Assembly (NCBI GenBank): GCA_903879915.1
Contig: CAIRNJ010000061.1
Coordinates: 1-62,700 of the forward strand
DNA length: 62,700 bases
Direction: 5' to 3'
Origin: an uncultured Elusimicrobia bacterium
Lineage (GTDB): Bacteria > Elusimicrobiota > Elusimicrobia > Elusimicrobiales > UBA9959
Positions 53,707-62,622 of the stretch are shown one piece after another. The position numbers and the translations under genes are program-made. Position 1 is the stretch's first letter; each line of letters opens with the position of its first letter. The notes below the pieces were generated by a model that worked only from the letters and a program-made list of their open reading frames with translations, searched no databases and was not told the DNA's origin.

Positions 53707-54747
53707 TCAATGGCCGGTCAGCTTTTCCCAGGTCACGCCTTTGGGGTACTCCGGCTTCAGGCCGCTGCTGTCAATGTTTACCGGGGTCTGAGGCGCGGCG
53801 CTGTTCCCGTCCGTTTGCGGGATGAAGCCCGCCACTATGGATATTTTTGTGACGACCTCTCCTCCGTCCTCGGGCTTCCCGCTGACGATCTCGGAGGAAT
53901 AGCATCCTTCCGGTGTCCTTATGAAATCGTTCCGCCCGCGGGAAAGTATCCCTTCCAGCAGCCCGGTTTTCGCGTTGAACACTCCGCTGCCCGAATTGCC
54001 GCCGTAGGTGTCGAGATCGGCCTCGAAGAACGGGTCCCCTTCGCGTATGTTCAGCACGGAAGCCCCGTCGGCTATCTTCGCCGGAAGCCCGACCGGGTGC
54101 CCGATGGTATAGAGCGGCGAGCCGGTGTCCAGCCCGGACTTGCGGGCGATGGGCAGCGGCGCGCGGCCGGTCACTTTCCTGTCCAGCCGTATTATCGAAT
54201 AATCCAATGTCTTCGCTGTCCCGTTCTTTGCCGCCGCGGTCTGCGGCGCGGGCCCGTTCATGCTGGCTACGATGGCCTTGCAGAGGTATACCGAGGAGGC
54301 CGGAACTATCGACTGGGCCTTCCCGCCGCGGCTCTTAATGTTGAAATCGAAAACTACTACCATCTCGTCGCAGTCGTGCTGGTCGTTTATGCAGTGCCCG
54401 GCGGTCATTACGAGGTCTTCGCCCACAAGGGTGCCGGAGCATTCCGCTCCTATAGGCTGATCGCGGAACGGCTCTGAGGCGCAGAGCTTCTCGCCTTCCC
54501 GGGAGAAGACCTTCTCGCTGAAAGGCCTGCCGGAAAGCTGGAAGTCCCCGGACTCGTAGCGGGATACTTTGGACCGGTCCCAGAGGGAGACCACCGCGTC
54601 GGCCTGGACCTGTCTTTCTTTCGGTACTTCAAAATATTCTTTCCGGTTGTCTTCCCCGTAGATGACCTTATTCGCCGCGCCTGCGGAGAACGGAGCCGCC
54701 GACAGGAGCAGGGCGGCCAGCAATATTTTATCGCAGGTCAGTTCCAT
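53707..54747 (-). CDS. Secreted trypsin-like serine protease (paralogue 2)
   Basis: A 346-residue paralogue of the 40544 protein. Start at ATG 54747 (MELTCDKILLAALLLSAAP, signal ending SAGAA); the longer reading to 54879 crosses the promoter and is rejected. Mature protein begins KVIYGEDNR, with His in MTAGHCI, Asp in TLDYSIIRLD and Ser in GGNSGSGVFNA, so the triad is intact. The FRDQPIGAECSG segment matches FRDQFVGAFCSG in the paralogue. Divergent from the 54934 gene; its promoter is TTGACT-17-TACAAC. Confidence 0.88.
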   Translation of the reverse strand: MELTCDKILLAALLLSAAPFSAGAANKVIYGEDNRKEYFEVPKERQVQADAVVSLWDRSKVSRYESGDFQLSGRPFSEKVFSREGEKLCASEPFRDQPIGAECSGTLVGEDLVMTAGHCINDQHDCDEMVVVFDFNIKSRGGKAQSIVPASSVYLCKAIVASMNGPAPQTAAAKNGTAKTLDYSIIRLDRKVTGRAPLPIARKSGLDTGSPLYTIGHPVGLPAKIADGASVLNIREGDPFFEADLDTYGGNSGSGVFNAKTGLLEGILSRGRNDFIRTPEGCYSSEIVSGKPEDGGEVVTKISIVAGFIPQTDGNSAAPQTPVNIDSSGLKPEYPKGVTWEKLTGH

Positions 54748-54774
54748 AGGGTGCGCCTCTAAACCCCGAACTAT

Positions 54775-54803
54775 GTTGTAGCTCCTGGTTCGGCGAAAGT
54801 CAA
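54775..54803 (-). promoter_or_regulatory. Promoter of trypsin paralogue 2
   Basis: On the minus strand TTGACT (54803-54798) and TACAAC (54780-54775) are separated by 17 nt. The CDS start at 54747 lies about 20 nt beyond the expected initiation site. Confidence 0.65.
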
Positions 54804-54856
54804 TGCATAAATTAGGGCGGGTCTTTGTGCCTATACAATAGCAGGCCCGTGAGGCC

Positions 54857-54898
54857 TTGCCAGACAAGGCTCCGTGCATTATACTATTGACATGTCAA
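54857..54898 (+). promoter_or_regulatory. Promoter with palindromic operator at the start site
   Basis: TTGCCA (54857-54862) and TATACT (54880-54885), 17 nt apart. The perfect palindrome TTGACATGTCAA (54887-54898) covers the predicted initiation site near 54892, the classic position of a repressor operator. A related palindrome overlaps the -35 box at 40461. Confidence 0.7.
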
Positions 54899-54933
54899 AC
54901 CCCAGAATTAAAGCTGCCCCGGAGGGGACTATT

Positions 54934-55824
54934 ATGGCTAATTTATTTTATGCCGCGCTCTTTATGAGCCTGTCGTTCTTCTGCGCCGGCGCCAGCGCCG
55001 GGCAAAGCGCGCTGTCTGCGCTGGGCCAGTCAGGCGTGAACGCCGCGGCCCCGGTGCCGCCGGCCCAGGCGGCCGCGCCGGCGGCGGGAAAGCAGCCCGA
55101 CCTTAAGCTCTGGAACGAATACTTGGACAAGAATTTCGGCGGCAGCCGCACCAGGCTGGATCGCCCGTACAGTAAAGCCGCCGGCGAAACGGTGCAGACC
55201 GTCGACCTTGCCCCCATACTTAACGCCAGTTTCAGGTCGGGGCTGACCTTCAGAAGTTCGGCCAACACCATCCACGTGAGCGGCGCGGAAGCGCTGAACT
55301 GCCCCGACGGGGGGACAAACTGCTCCGCGAACGACAAATATTTCCTGGTGTTCACCACCGAGAAGGACCAGATGGTGCTGGTGCGGGCCAAGGACGTGGC
55401 CAACGCGCTGTTCATGAGCGGCAGCAAGGACATCACTTTCCCGGGGGACACGGAAAAGTACACGGTGAAGCTTAATGTGAAACTGACCAGCCCCGGGCAG
55501 AGCAGGCTGCAGATCAAAGGCCCCGGCAGAGAGGCGCTTAATATCACGCTCGACGACCTGACCGGGGCCCTGGCCAAGAAAGGCTTCGGGCTGACCGTGG
55601 GCGCCCGCCATAACCTGTACTATAATACTGGCATAGGCCAGGACGCGAAAGGCAACGGCCGCTTCGTCGGCGAAAAAGTGCTGATCTTCTCGCCCCGGAG
55701 CAGCGATCCCAACCAGACCGTAAAGGCCTCGCAGATAGGCGCGGCCGGGGTGCTGCTGCCGAAGGTGGAAAAGGATTTCGGCTTCAGGCTGATAGGCGAG
55801 AAGCTGGAGATCTACAAGATATAA
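54934..55824 (+). CDS. Secreted protein of unknown function
   Basis: A 296-residue exported protein. The start ATG 54934 is supported by a GGAGGGG ribosome-binding site 6 nt upstream; the frame from 54874 runs through the promoter. Signal peptide MANLFYAALFMSLSFFCAGA SA, then an Ala/Pro-rich linker and a beta-rich domain with CPDGGTNCSAND (one probable disulfide). No family is recognised. Promoter with a palindromic operator suggests tight regulation. Divergent from trypsin paralogue 2. Confidence 0.75.
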   Translation: MANLFYAALFMSLSFFCAGASAGQSALSALGQSGVNAAAPVPPAQAAAPAAGKQPDLKLWNEYLDKNFGGSRTRLDRPYSKAAGETVQTVDLAPILNASFRSGLTFRSSANTIHVSGAEALNCPDGGTNCSANDKYFLVFTTEKDQMVLVRAKDVANALFMSGSKDITFPGDTEKYTVKLNVKLTSPGQSRLQIKGPGREALNITLDDLTGALAKKGFGLTVGARHNLYYNTGIGQDAKGNGRFVGEKVLIFSPRSSDPNQTVKASQIGAAGVLLPKVEKDFGFRLIGEKLEIYKI

Positions 55825-55850
55825 AGTGAAGGCCCCTTAAGCGGGCCGGA

Positions 55851-55896
55851 CCGCGGCGCTGAGCTCTCCCGGGCCCGGAGCCGCGGTTTATTTTTT
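55851..55896 (+). terminator. Intrinsic terminator
   Basis: Stem CCGCGGC (55851-55857) with GCCGCGG (55880-55886), a 22-nt loop containing an internal CCCGGGCCCGG hairpin, then a T-rich tail. Confidence 0.7.
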
Positions 55897-55910
55897 GTAT
55901 CCTGTTACCG

Positions 55911-56819
55911 ATGCTTTTTAGAACGCTGCTTTCAATGCTGCTCGTTCCCGCGGCCTGCCAGGCCCAGGAAATGCTGGCTTTGCCCTCCGGGGGGCCGCCT
56001 TCCGCAGAAGCGGGGTTTAACTATGGGGGAGCGGCAGGCGCCTTTTACCGCGAATCGCGCGTGGCGGCCGCCGTACCGCTGGGCAGGTTCGGACCCTGGG
56101 CGCTGCGGGCCTCTTTGAACGCCGCGCACCTCAGCTCTTCCGAGGACGGCTATTTCCCCGGCGAGCTTTACCGCGTGGGCGCGAACGTCTCGGCCAGGAA
56201 CGGCCGGCTCGGCTGGGCCCTGGGCGCCCGCTCCAATTCCGACAGGCCTTTCGGCGCGCCCGATACCGAGGACCTGTCAGCCGATCTTACCTATGTGCTG
56301 AGCACCGGCACGCACCGGCTTCTGGCCGGCCTGAACTACTCCTCTCAGCGCAGCTTCTGGCGCGGCGTCCCGTTCCCCTATATTTTATATTCCTATATGT
56401 CGGACGATACGCAGTTCGCCCTGCCGTTCTTTTTAAGGACCCGGCTGGCCCGCAACTGGTGGCTGACGCTGGCCTACATACCGGTAAAGAACGGCCGCGC
56501 GGCCTTAAGGTATGAGACAGCACCCGGCAATTTCACCGAGTTAGAACTTTACTCCAGGCTCGAGCAGTACCTGCCGTACGGCCGGCCCGACAAAGATCAG
56601 CGCCTTTACCGCTACTCCTGCGCGGCGGCGCTTAAGCGCGGTCTCCCGCTGGGCCGCGGTTTCACTGTTGAAGCGCAGGCAGGCTACGCGTTCTTTAATT
56701 ATTATTTTACAGGCGAGAAGTTCGATGATGTCAACGCCAGAACGAAGCTCGGGCCCTGGCCTTTTGCCGGCCTCGCGGTGAAATTCGTCCCCGCCGGGAA
56801 ACCCGCCGCCCGGCGTTGA
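55911..56819 (+). CDS. Outer-membrane beta-barrel-like protein (DUF6268-like)
   Basis: A 302-residue exported protein. Short signal peptide MLFRTLLSMLLVPAACQAQ, then alternating aromatic/charged beta-strands (YRVGANVSAR, RLGWALGARSNS, HRLLAGLNYS) and a final FAGLAVKFVP strand. The amphipathic pattern fits an outer-membrane barrel similar to DUF6268 proteins. Function unknown. It lies between terminator-bounded secreted protein genes. Confidence 0.7.
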   Translation: MLFRTLLSMLLVPAACQAQEMLALPSGGPPSAEAGFNYGGAAGAFYRESRVAAAVPLGRFGPWALRASLNAAHLSSSEDGYFPGELYRVGANVSARNGRLGWALGARSNSDRPFGAPDTEDLSADLTYVLSTGTHRLLAGLNYSSQRSFWRGVPFPYILYSYMSDDTQFALPFFLRTRLARNWWLTLAYIPVKNGRAALRYETAPGNFTELELYSRLEQYLPYGRPDKDQRLYRYSCAAALKRGLPLGRGFTVEAQAGYAFFNYYFTGEKFDDVNARTKLGPWPFAGLAVKFVPAGKPAARR

Positions 56820-56965
56820 CAGTCATGAGTAAAAAATAAAGAGCGGGAATTTCTTCCAGCCCTTTATACTGCTTTCCCGAAATAGGACTTCCGGCCTATA
56901 TGCGGATAGGCCCAATTCCCCTTTGAAAGCCGCGGCTATCCGTTAAGATATAGACCGGAGCCCAT

Positions 56966-57985
56966 ATGAAAAAAATATTAATTTTCTCGTTGTCGCTTAT
57001 CCTTTCTTCCGGCGCGCTGATGGCGAAGAACATGGAAGAGATGCGCAAGTCTTCCGAAGATATCAGCATCCACACCGGCAGCCTTACAAAGAGCGCCGCC
57101 ACCACGCAGTACCAGGTCTCTCCTCCTGTCCCGGTCCTGATCAAAGCGATAGTTAATTTCTTTAAGTTGCTGTTCGGCGCCAACGGCGATATAGAGATCG
57201 CCAATCCCTGCAGGGAAGTGCCGCAGGTGGACGGGACCCTGGAGGACGACAAGGTAGAGGAACAATATACCGAGGGCAGCACCTATACCCCCTTGGACCC
57301 CGCCGAACTGCAGGAACCCGCCGCCGGTCAGCAGCCTCAACAGTATCAACAGCCTCATCAGTATCAGCAGCAGCAGCCGCCGCAGCAGCAGCAATTCCCC
57401 CAGGCCCAGCAGCCTCAGCAGCCCCGGCAGGACCAGCCAGGGCAGACAGCGGCCGATGGCGCTGACCGCGGCGGCACGGTCCCGGAGGACCTCAAAGCGA
57501 AAGCCCTGGTCTACTTCAACGCCCATTCGGACCAGATCAAGAACAAAAGATATATCGGCATAGTGGATTTCTCCGCTCATTCGAGCAAAGAGCGGTTCTT
57601 CATACTGGATATGCAGAGCGGCGGGGTGCACGCCCTGCACGTGGCCCACGGCAGCGGCTCCGACCCCGACGCCGACGGCTATGCCACCAGGTTCAGCAAT
57701 GTGCCCAACTCCAAGGCGTCCTCCCTGGGCTTTTATCTTACCGGGGCGCTGTACGCCGGCAGCCACGGCAAGTCCATGCGCCTGCACGGCCTGTCGTCCA
57801 CCAATTCCAACGCGCTTTCACGGGCCGTAGTCGTTCACGAGTCCGCGTACGTGAAGGAAGCCAGGATGCGGCAGGGCCGCTCTTTCGGCTGCCTGGCCGT
57901 TTCCGCCACCGAGATACGCAAAGTGCTGAACTCGCTGAGCGGCGGCGCGCTGATCTACGCGGGGCTCAGCAACAGCGAGTTCTGA
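56966..57985 (+). CDS. Secreted murein L,D-transpeptidase-like protein
   Basis: A 339-residue exported protein. Signal peptide MKKILIFSLSLILSSGALMA, then a helical region, a Gln/Pro-rich spacer (about 110-165, many CAG/CAA repeats) and a C-terminal YkuD_2-like catalytic domain with MRLHGLSSTN and GRSFGCLAVSATE; the HxG and SxGC motifs give the catalytic His and Cys near residue 309. It may cross-link or trim peptidoglycan 3-3 bridges. The Gln-rich spacer may be a tether. Confidence 0.8.
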   Translation: MKKILIFSLSLILSSGALMAKNMEEMRKSSEDISIHTGSLTKSAATTQYQVSPPVPVLIKAIVNFFKLLFGANGDIEIANPCREVPQVDGTLEDDKVEEQYTEGSTYTPLDPAELQEPAAGQQPQQYQQPHQYQQQQPPQQQQFPQAQQPQQPRQDQPGQTAADGADRGGTVPEDLKAKALVYFNAHSDQIKNKRYIGIVDFSAHSSKERFFILDMQSGGVHALHVAHGSGSDPDADGYATRFSNVPNSKASSLGFYLTGALYAGSHGKSMRLHGLSSTNSNALSRAVVVHESAYVKEARMRQGRSFGCLAVSATEIRKVLNSLSGGALIYAGLSNSEF

Positions 57986-58051
57986 ACATTCCTCTATAAG
58001 GTTTAGGAAATGCGGCGCTGGTTTCCGGGAGCGGCGTTGCTGTTTATATTT

Positions 58052-58067
58052 TATAATTACCTTATAC
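58052..58067 (+). promoter_or_regulatory. TATAAT box just before the AddA-like gene
   Basis: TATAAT at 58052-58057 is 10 nt before the ATG at 58068, predicting a leader of about 4 nt. No ribosome-binding site is seen. Confidence 0.4.
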
Positions 58068-61000
58068 ATGGGCAAAGCCGCGAAAACCGCCGCGCCGGTG
58101 CTGGAGGGGGATAAAACCCTGCGGTTCCCGCACGCCCTGCTGATCAGCGCTTCGGCGGGCTCCGGCAAAACCTATACGCTCACGCAGCGCTATGTGCAGT
58201 TCCTGCTTTCGGATAAAGTGCCGGGCAACGATCTCTCCGGCATCCTGGCCGTAACTTTCACCAATAACGCCGCCAAGGAAATGAAGGCCCGCATCCTGGC
58301 CTGGCTGAAAGAACTGGCGCTGGATAAGAATTGCGTGAAAATGGACGAGACGCTGGCGCTGGTGGCGCTGTCCCGGGACGCGGCGCAGGCGCGCGCCCGT
58401 GAGCTGGTGGAGCGGATCATCGCCAACTATTCCGATTTCCACGTGCAGACCATAGACAGCTTCCTGGCCCGGGTGATGAGCGCCTCGGTGGACGAGCTTA
58501 AGTTGCCGCTCAGGGCCGAGATCACCATGGCCTACGACGTGCTCATAGACCTGGCGCTGTACGCCCTGTTCTCGAAGATAGGCAAGGAGGAGCTGCCCGC
58601 CGAAGAGGTGGACAAGTTCCTGGCCGTGCTGCCCAAGACCGGCTCCTACCCGTGGAACCCGGCCCGGCGCGTGAAGGAGAACTTCAACAGCTTCCTGACG
58701 CAGGAGGGGAAGACGGCCGGCCTGATAAAAGCGTCCGGCGGGGATTACGAGGCCGGAGTTAAGGCCAAATTCGGCGAAACGCTGAAGTTCTGCGCCAGCC
58801 TGGTAAAACATTACGGCCGCCCGGAGCTGTTCAAGGAAAAAGCCCTGGCCGCGCTGGAGGCAAAGAACCTCACGGATTTCCTGGCGGCCTATAAGTTCGA
58901 TTACGGCATCTTCCACGGCACCAAAAAGAAAAGCCTGCTGCCCGGCTGGGAGAAGGACCTTGCGGCCTTGAACGAAATGGTCATAGAGCTCACCGAGCTC
59001 AACGCCGCGGCCTACTATCATCCCTACGTGGGGATCTACGAGCGGTTCAAAACCGAGCTGGAGCGCGCCAAGCGCGGCAAGACCGACGTTATCCATATCA
59101 GCGATATAGCCAAGAAGCTTTCGGCCTATATCAACGCGGACAACGTGCCGGAGGTCTACCTGAAGCTGGGCGAGCGCATCAGCCATTTCCTTATCGACGA
59201 GTTCCAGGACACCAACCGGCTGCAATGGGACGTGATCCGGCCGCTGGTGGAGGAAAGCCTCGCCAAGACCGGCTCGCTGTTCGTGGTGGGTGACATCAAG
59301 CAGGCCATCTACATGTTCCGCAACGCGGATTACAGGATAATGCGCAGCTTTCTCGACATAGCCGAGGGCCGCAAGCCGGCCGCCGAGTACCTTTCGCTGG
59401 AGCCGCTGGGCGGCGAACTGAAATATGTGAACCTGCCGGTTAATTACCGCTCGGATGGCGTGGTGCTGAAATATGTCGACTCCGTTTTCAAGGAAAAGCT
59501 GAAGGGCGTGCCGGAGCTCGCGGGCGAGGATATCACCGAGCTCACCACTTATTCCCAGAGCGTGCGGCCGGAACGCCTGGCGCACGGGTACGTTAAGACC
59601 GAGGTGCTGGAAGTGGAAGACCTCTCCGGGCCCGGCCCGCAGAAGGACTGGCTGCTGGACGCCGTGCGCAGCGCGCGCGGGCGCTACCCGCTGGGCGAGA
59701 TAGCCATCCTGGTGGCCAAGAACAAGCGCATAGAGCCGGTGGTGGAATGGCTGACCGAGGCGGGCATTCCGGCGGCTTCGCTGAGCTCGCTGGACATCCG
59801 CAAGCGCAAGGTGGTGGCCGAGCTTCTAGCGTACCTCAAATTCCTGGAAACGCCGTCGGACGACCTTGCTTTCGCAGATCTTATCACCGGGGATATTTTT
59901 ACCCGGCTGACCGGCCTGACGCGCGAAGAAATGACCGGTTTTATCTTCTCTGCGCGGCACTCGACCCCCGGCCCCAGACCTCCGACCATGATCCTGTACG
60001 CCGAATTCCGCAATCACGCGAAATACGGGAAATACTGGGACGACTATCTAGACGAGCCTTTCCGCAAGGCGGGCTACCTGCCGCTGTACGAACTGGTCTC
60101 GCTGGTCTACGGTAATTTCCGGCTGTTCGAAAATTTCCCGGAGGAGGCCGCTTTCCTGGCCCGCTTCATGGACGCCGTCACCACGCTGGAGGCCGAGGGG
60201 GTTACCAGCCCGCGGGCCTTCATCGAATACGCCTCCGGCGCGGACGAGGACAAGGCGAAAGTTTTCTCCATAGCGCTGCCCGACTACGTGGACGCCGTGC
60301 GCATCATGACCTTCCATAAGTCCAAGGGCCTGGGTTTCTCGGTAGTGATAAACCTGCTGTACGACGAGCGCGACCCGAGCGATCCCATGTATTTCGAGGA
60401 GCGCGGCGGCGAGATACACGTCTACCACATAACCAAGGCCGCGGCCGAGGTTTCGGTAAAGCTCGGGCCCGTTTACGAGGGCAGGAAGGCTGACGGGAAC
60501 GTGCAGGACCTGAACGTCCTTTACGTTATTTCCACCCGCGCCCGGCACGAGCTTTATAACCTGATCATCAAAAAAGCCCGCAAGACCGCGGCGAAAGAAG
60601 CGAGGCTGCCGGACCTCTTCGAAACTTTCGAGGAGGGCAGGCCGGACGCGCGCGAGCCGGAGCTCCGCAAGGCTTCTAAGCCTGTGGAAATAGCCGCTGC
60701 CGCCGGGCGGCCGGAACAGCGCTTCGACGCCTCCAAGCCGACCTATGTCAGTTTCTTCGAGACCGCCGAAGGCGAGCTGGTGCACGCTATGCTGGCCCGC
60801 TTCATCGAGCTGCCCCCGGACCCGGAGGCGCGGCTTTCCGCCTGCTTCGACGAGCTGAGTCCCGGGTATCCCTTTAAGTTCGACAAAAGTAAAGTCGTTA
60901 AAAGCCTGCTGACTTTCCTGGCCTGCCCGGCGGCCGCCGCCCTGTTCGCCGCCCGGCCGGGGCGCGCCGTCCTTACCGAGGCCGAATTTATCGACAGGAC

Positions 61001-61199
61001 AGGCTGCCTGTTCCGCATGGACCGCGTGATCGTGGACGCCGACGCCGTAACGGTGGCGGATTTCAAGACCGGCCGCGAGAATACCGAGAAATATTCCGCC
61101 CAGATGAAAAATTACCTGGCCATTATCGCCGAAGTGTACGGCAAAAGGACCGCCGGGGTGCTGGCCTACGTAGACCTGCAGAAGGTGGTGGAAGTTTAA
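58068..61199 (+). CDS. AddA/RecB-like helicase-nuclease
   Basis: A 1043-residue UvrD-family enzyme with a C-terminal RecB-type nuclease, used for DNA-end processing in double-strand-break repair. Walker A is SASAGSGKTYTL near residue 31; then TFTNNAAKEMK, VQTIDSFL, LIDEFQDTN, FVVGDIKQAIYMFR, NYRSD, TFHKSKGLGF and YVISTRARHELY. The nuclease shows GCLFRMDRVIV, VADFKTG and YSAQMKNYL, with all PDDEXK residues. No AddB or RecC/RecD gene is adjacent, unlike the usual operons. Start is preceded by a TATAAT box. Confidence 0.88.
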   Translation: MGKAAKTAAPVLEGDKTLRFPHALLISASAGSGKTYTLTQRYVQFLLSDKVPGNDLSGILAVTFTNNAAKEMKARILAWLKELALDKNCVKMDETLALVALSRDAAQARARELVERIIANYSDFHVQTIDSFLARVMSASVDELKLPLRAEITMAYDVLIDLALYALFSKIGKEELPAEEVDKFLAVLPKTGSYPWNPARRVKENFNSFLTQEGKTAGLIKASGGDYEAGVKAKFGETLKFCASLVKHYGRPELFKEKALAALEAKNLTDFLAAYKFDYGIFHGTKKKSLLPGWEKDLAALNEMVIELTELNAAAYYHPYVGIYERFKTELERAKRGKTDVIHISDIAKKLSAYINADNVPEVYLKLGERISHFLIDEFQDTNRLQWDVIRPLVEESLAKTGSLFVVGDIKQAIYMFRNADYRIMRSFLDIAEGRKPAAEYLSLEPLGGELKYVNLPVNYRSDGVVLKYVDSVFKEKLKGVPELAGEDITELTTYSQSVRPERLAHGYVKTEVLEVEDLSGPGPQKDWLLDAVRSARGRYPLGEIAILVAKNKRIEPVVEWLTEAGIPAASLSSLDIRKRKVVAELLAYLKFLETPSDDLAFADLITGDIFTRLTGLTREEMTGFIFSARHSTPGPRPPTMILYAEFRNHAKYGKYWDDYLDEPFRKAGYLPLYELVSLVYGNFRLFENFPEEAAFLARFMDAVTTLEAEGVTSPRAFIEYASGADEDKAKVFSIALPDYVDAVRIMTFHKSKGLGFSVVINLLYDERDPSDPMYFEERGGEIHVYHITKAAAEVSVKLGPVYEGRKADGNVQDLNVLYVISTRARHELYNLIIKKARKTAAKEARLPDLFETFEEGRPDAREPELRKASKPVEIAAAAGRPEQRFDASKPTYVSFFETAEGELVHAMLARFIELPPDPEARLSACFDELSPGYPFKFDKSKVVKSLLTFLACPAAAALFAARPGRAVLTEAEFIDRTGCLFRMDRVIVDADAVTVADFKTGRENTEKYSAQMKNYLAIIAEVYGKRTAGVLAYVDLQKVVEV

Positions 61200-61221
61200 G
61201 TTCCGTCAGAAAACGCCGCTT

Positions 61222-61230
61222 TGTTATAAT
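61222..61230 (+). promoter_or_regulatory. Extended -10 box for clostripain-like gene
   Basis: TGTTATAAT matches TGnTATAAT. Initiation would be near 61237, 6 nt before the ATG at 61243. Confidence 0.5.
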
Positions 61231-61242
61231 ATACCTGATCGG

Positions 61243-62505
61243 ATGCCAATGAGGAATTCTAATATCGCCTTGTCCGCAGCGCTGCTCTTCGCCGCCCCGT
61301 GCGGCGTTCGCGCCGCCGTGCCGGATTTTGACGGAGGACCTGCCGCCGGGCTTGCTGTTCCGGCGGCCCCCGCTCCCGTCCCGGCGCCGTCGGCTCCGGC
61401 GCGCGCCGAGGCCGAGTGGACCGTGCTGGCTTTCCTGAACGCCAAGAACAACCTGGAGGCCAACGGCCTGGCCGACCTCAACGAGATGGAACTTGCCGGC
61501 TCTTCCGACAGGGTAAATATCGTGGCGGAGCTGGGCCGGATAAAAGGCAACGACGCCGCGGACGGCGACTGGACAGGCTCCCGGCGTTATTTCGTGACGA
61601 AGGACGCCGACGCGGCGAAAATAAATTCCCGGCTGCTGGCCGAGATCCCCGTTTCCGACATGGGCGACTGGCGGCACCTGGCAGAGTTCATAGCCTGGGG
61701 CAAGCAGAACTATCCCGCGAAGCATTATCTGGTGATAGTGTGGAACCACGGCAACGGCTGGAAGGACCGCGCGCCCGCGCAGCGCGGGCTTTCCAACGAC
61801 GACGAGACCGGCAACCATATCACCACGGCGCAGCTGGGGGCTGCGCTGGCGCAGGCCGGCAAAATAGATATCTTCGCCATGGACGCCTGCATCATGCAGA
61901 TGGCCGAAGTGGCCTGGGAGGCGCGCAATACGGCCGATTTTATACTGGCCTCGGAGGAAGTGGTGCCCAACGAAGGCCAGCGCTACGATATTTTTCTTTC
62001 CGCGCTGCTGGCCGCGCCCGCCATTACGCCGGAAGAGCTGGGTAAGACGGCCGTTAAGGTTTACGCCGACCATTACGAGAGCATAAAGCGCTACGGCACC
62101 ATGTCGCTCGTGCGCGCTCCGGCCATGCCGGGGTTCGCCGCGCTGCTGGACGGCTGGACCGACGCCGTGCGGGCCAAATCGGAAAAACTGGCCGTGGCGG
62201 ATTCGCGCAAGCAGGCCCAGCAGTTCTGGTACGACGACAATATAGACATCTACCACCTGGTGCAGCTCACCAATTCCTACCCTTACCTTAACAAGCTGGT
62301 GGCGGAGAAAGGCAAAGCCCTGCTGGAGTTCATGGACCGCGAGCTCATCGTTTCCAGCCGCGCCATCAGCAGCCAGTACAAGAACGCCCACGGCCTGGCC
62401 ATCTACGCTCCCAAGGCCTGGCTGGACCCGGCTTACAAGGACCTTCCCTGGTCCGCCGCCACCAAGTGGGACGAATTCTGCGCCTGGCTGCTGTCCGGCC
62501 ACTAA
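61243..62505 (+). CDS. Secreted clostripain-like cysteine peptidase (C11)
   Basis: A 420-residue exported protease. After a signal peptide (ALSAALLFAAPCGVRAA) and an Ala/Pro-rich linker (about 35-60), the catalytic domain shows His in VWNHGNGWKD near residue 167 and Cys in AMDACIMQMAEV near residue 215. C11 peptidases cut after Arg/Lys and often self-activate. Start at 61243 or ATG 61249. The gene precedes the inserted IS110 element, which begins before it could have affected the coding end. Confidence 0.87.
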   Translation: MPMRNSNIALSAALLFAAPCGVRAAVPDFDGGPAAGLAVPAAPAPVPAPSAPARAEAEWTVLAFLNAKNNLEANGLADLNEMELAGSSDRVNIVAELGRIKGNDAADGDWTGSRRYFVTKDADAAKINSRLLAEIPVSDMGDWRHLAEFIAWGKQNYPAKHYLVIVWNHGNGWKDRAPAQRGLSNDDETGNHITTAQLGAALAQAGKIDIFAMDACIMQMAEVAWEARNTADFILASEEVVPNEGQRYDIFLSALLAAPAITPEELGKTAVKVYADHYESIKRYGTMSLVRAPAMPGFAALLDGWTDAVRAKSEKLAVADSRKQAQQFWYDDNIDIYHLVQLTNSYPYLNKLVAEKGKALLEFMDRELIVSSRAISSQYKNAHGLAIYAPKAWLDPAYKDLPWSAATKWDEFCAWLLSGH

Positions 62506-62540
62506 CGGTAAAATTATGAGCGGAAAACGCCCCGATAATC

Positions 62541-62622
62541 ATATAGAGGGTCCCCTCCCGTAGTTTGTAACATTGCTTTGTCTAAGAAGCAGTTGCAAAC
62601 AGCTAAGGAGGGGACTTATATG
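62541..62622 (+). ncRNA. Structured RNA leader of the IS110 element; hairpin hides the transposase RBS
   Basis: Nested stems: GTCCCCTCC (62550-62558) with GGAGGGGAC (62607-62615), GTTTGTAAC (62563-62571) with GTTGCAAAC (62592-62600), and TGCTT (62574-62578) with AAGCA (62587-62591). The GGAGG ribosome-binding site of the transposase lies inside the outer stem. The position, left of an IS110 transposase, matches where IS110 elements encode bridge RNA, but the guide loops cannot be assigned. Confidence 0.55.

Noticed and set aside
54874-54933. Start of the secreted gene at 54874
   Set aside because: It would run through the promoter and operator; the ATG at 54934 has a GGAGGGG site and a signal peptide.
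58062-59585. Long antisense frame over the AddA-like gene
   Set aside because: The plus-strand gene has all helicase motifs; the minus frame shows none.
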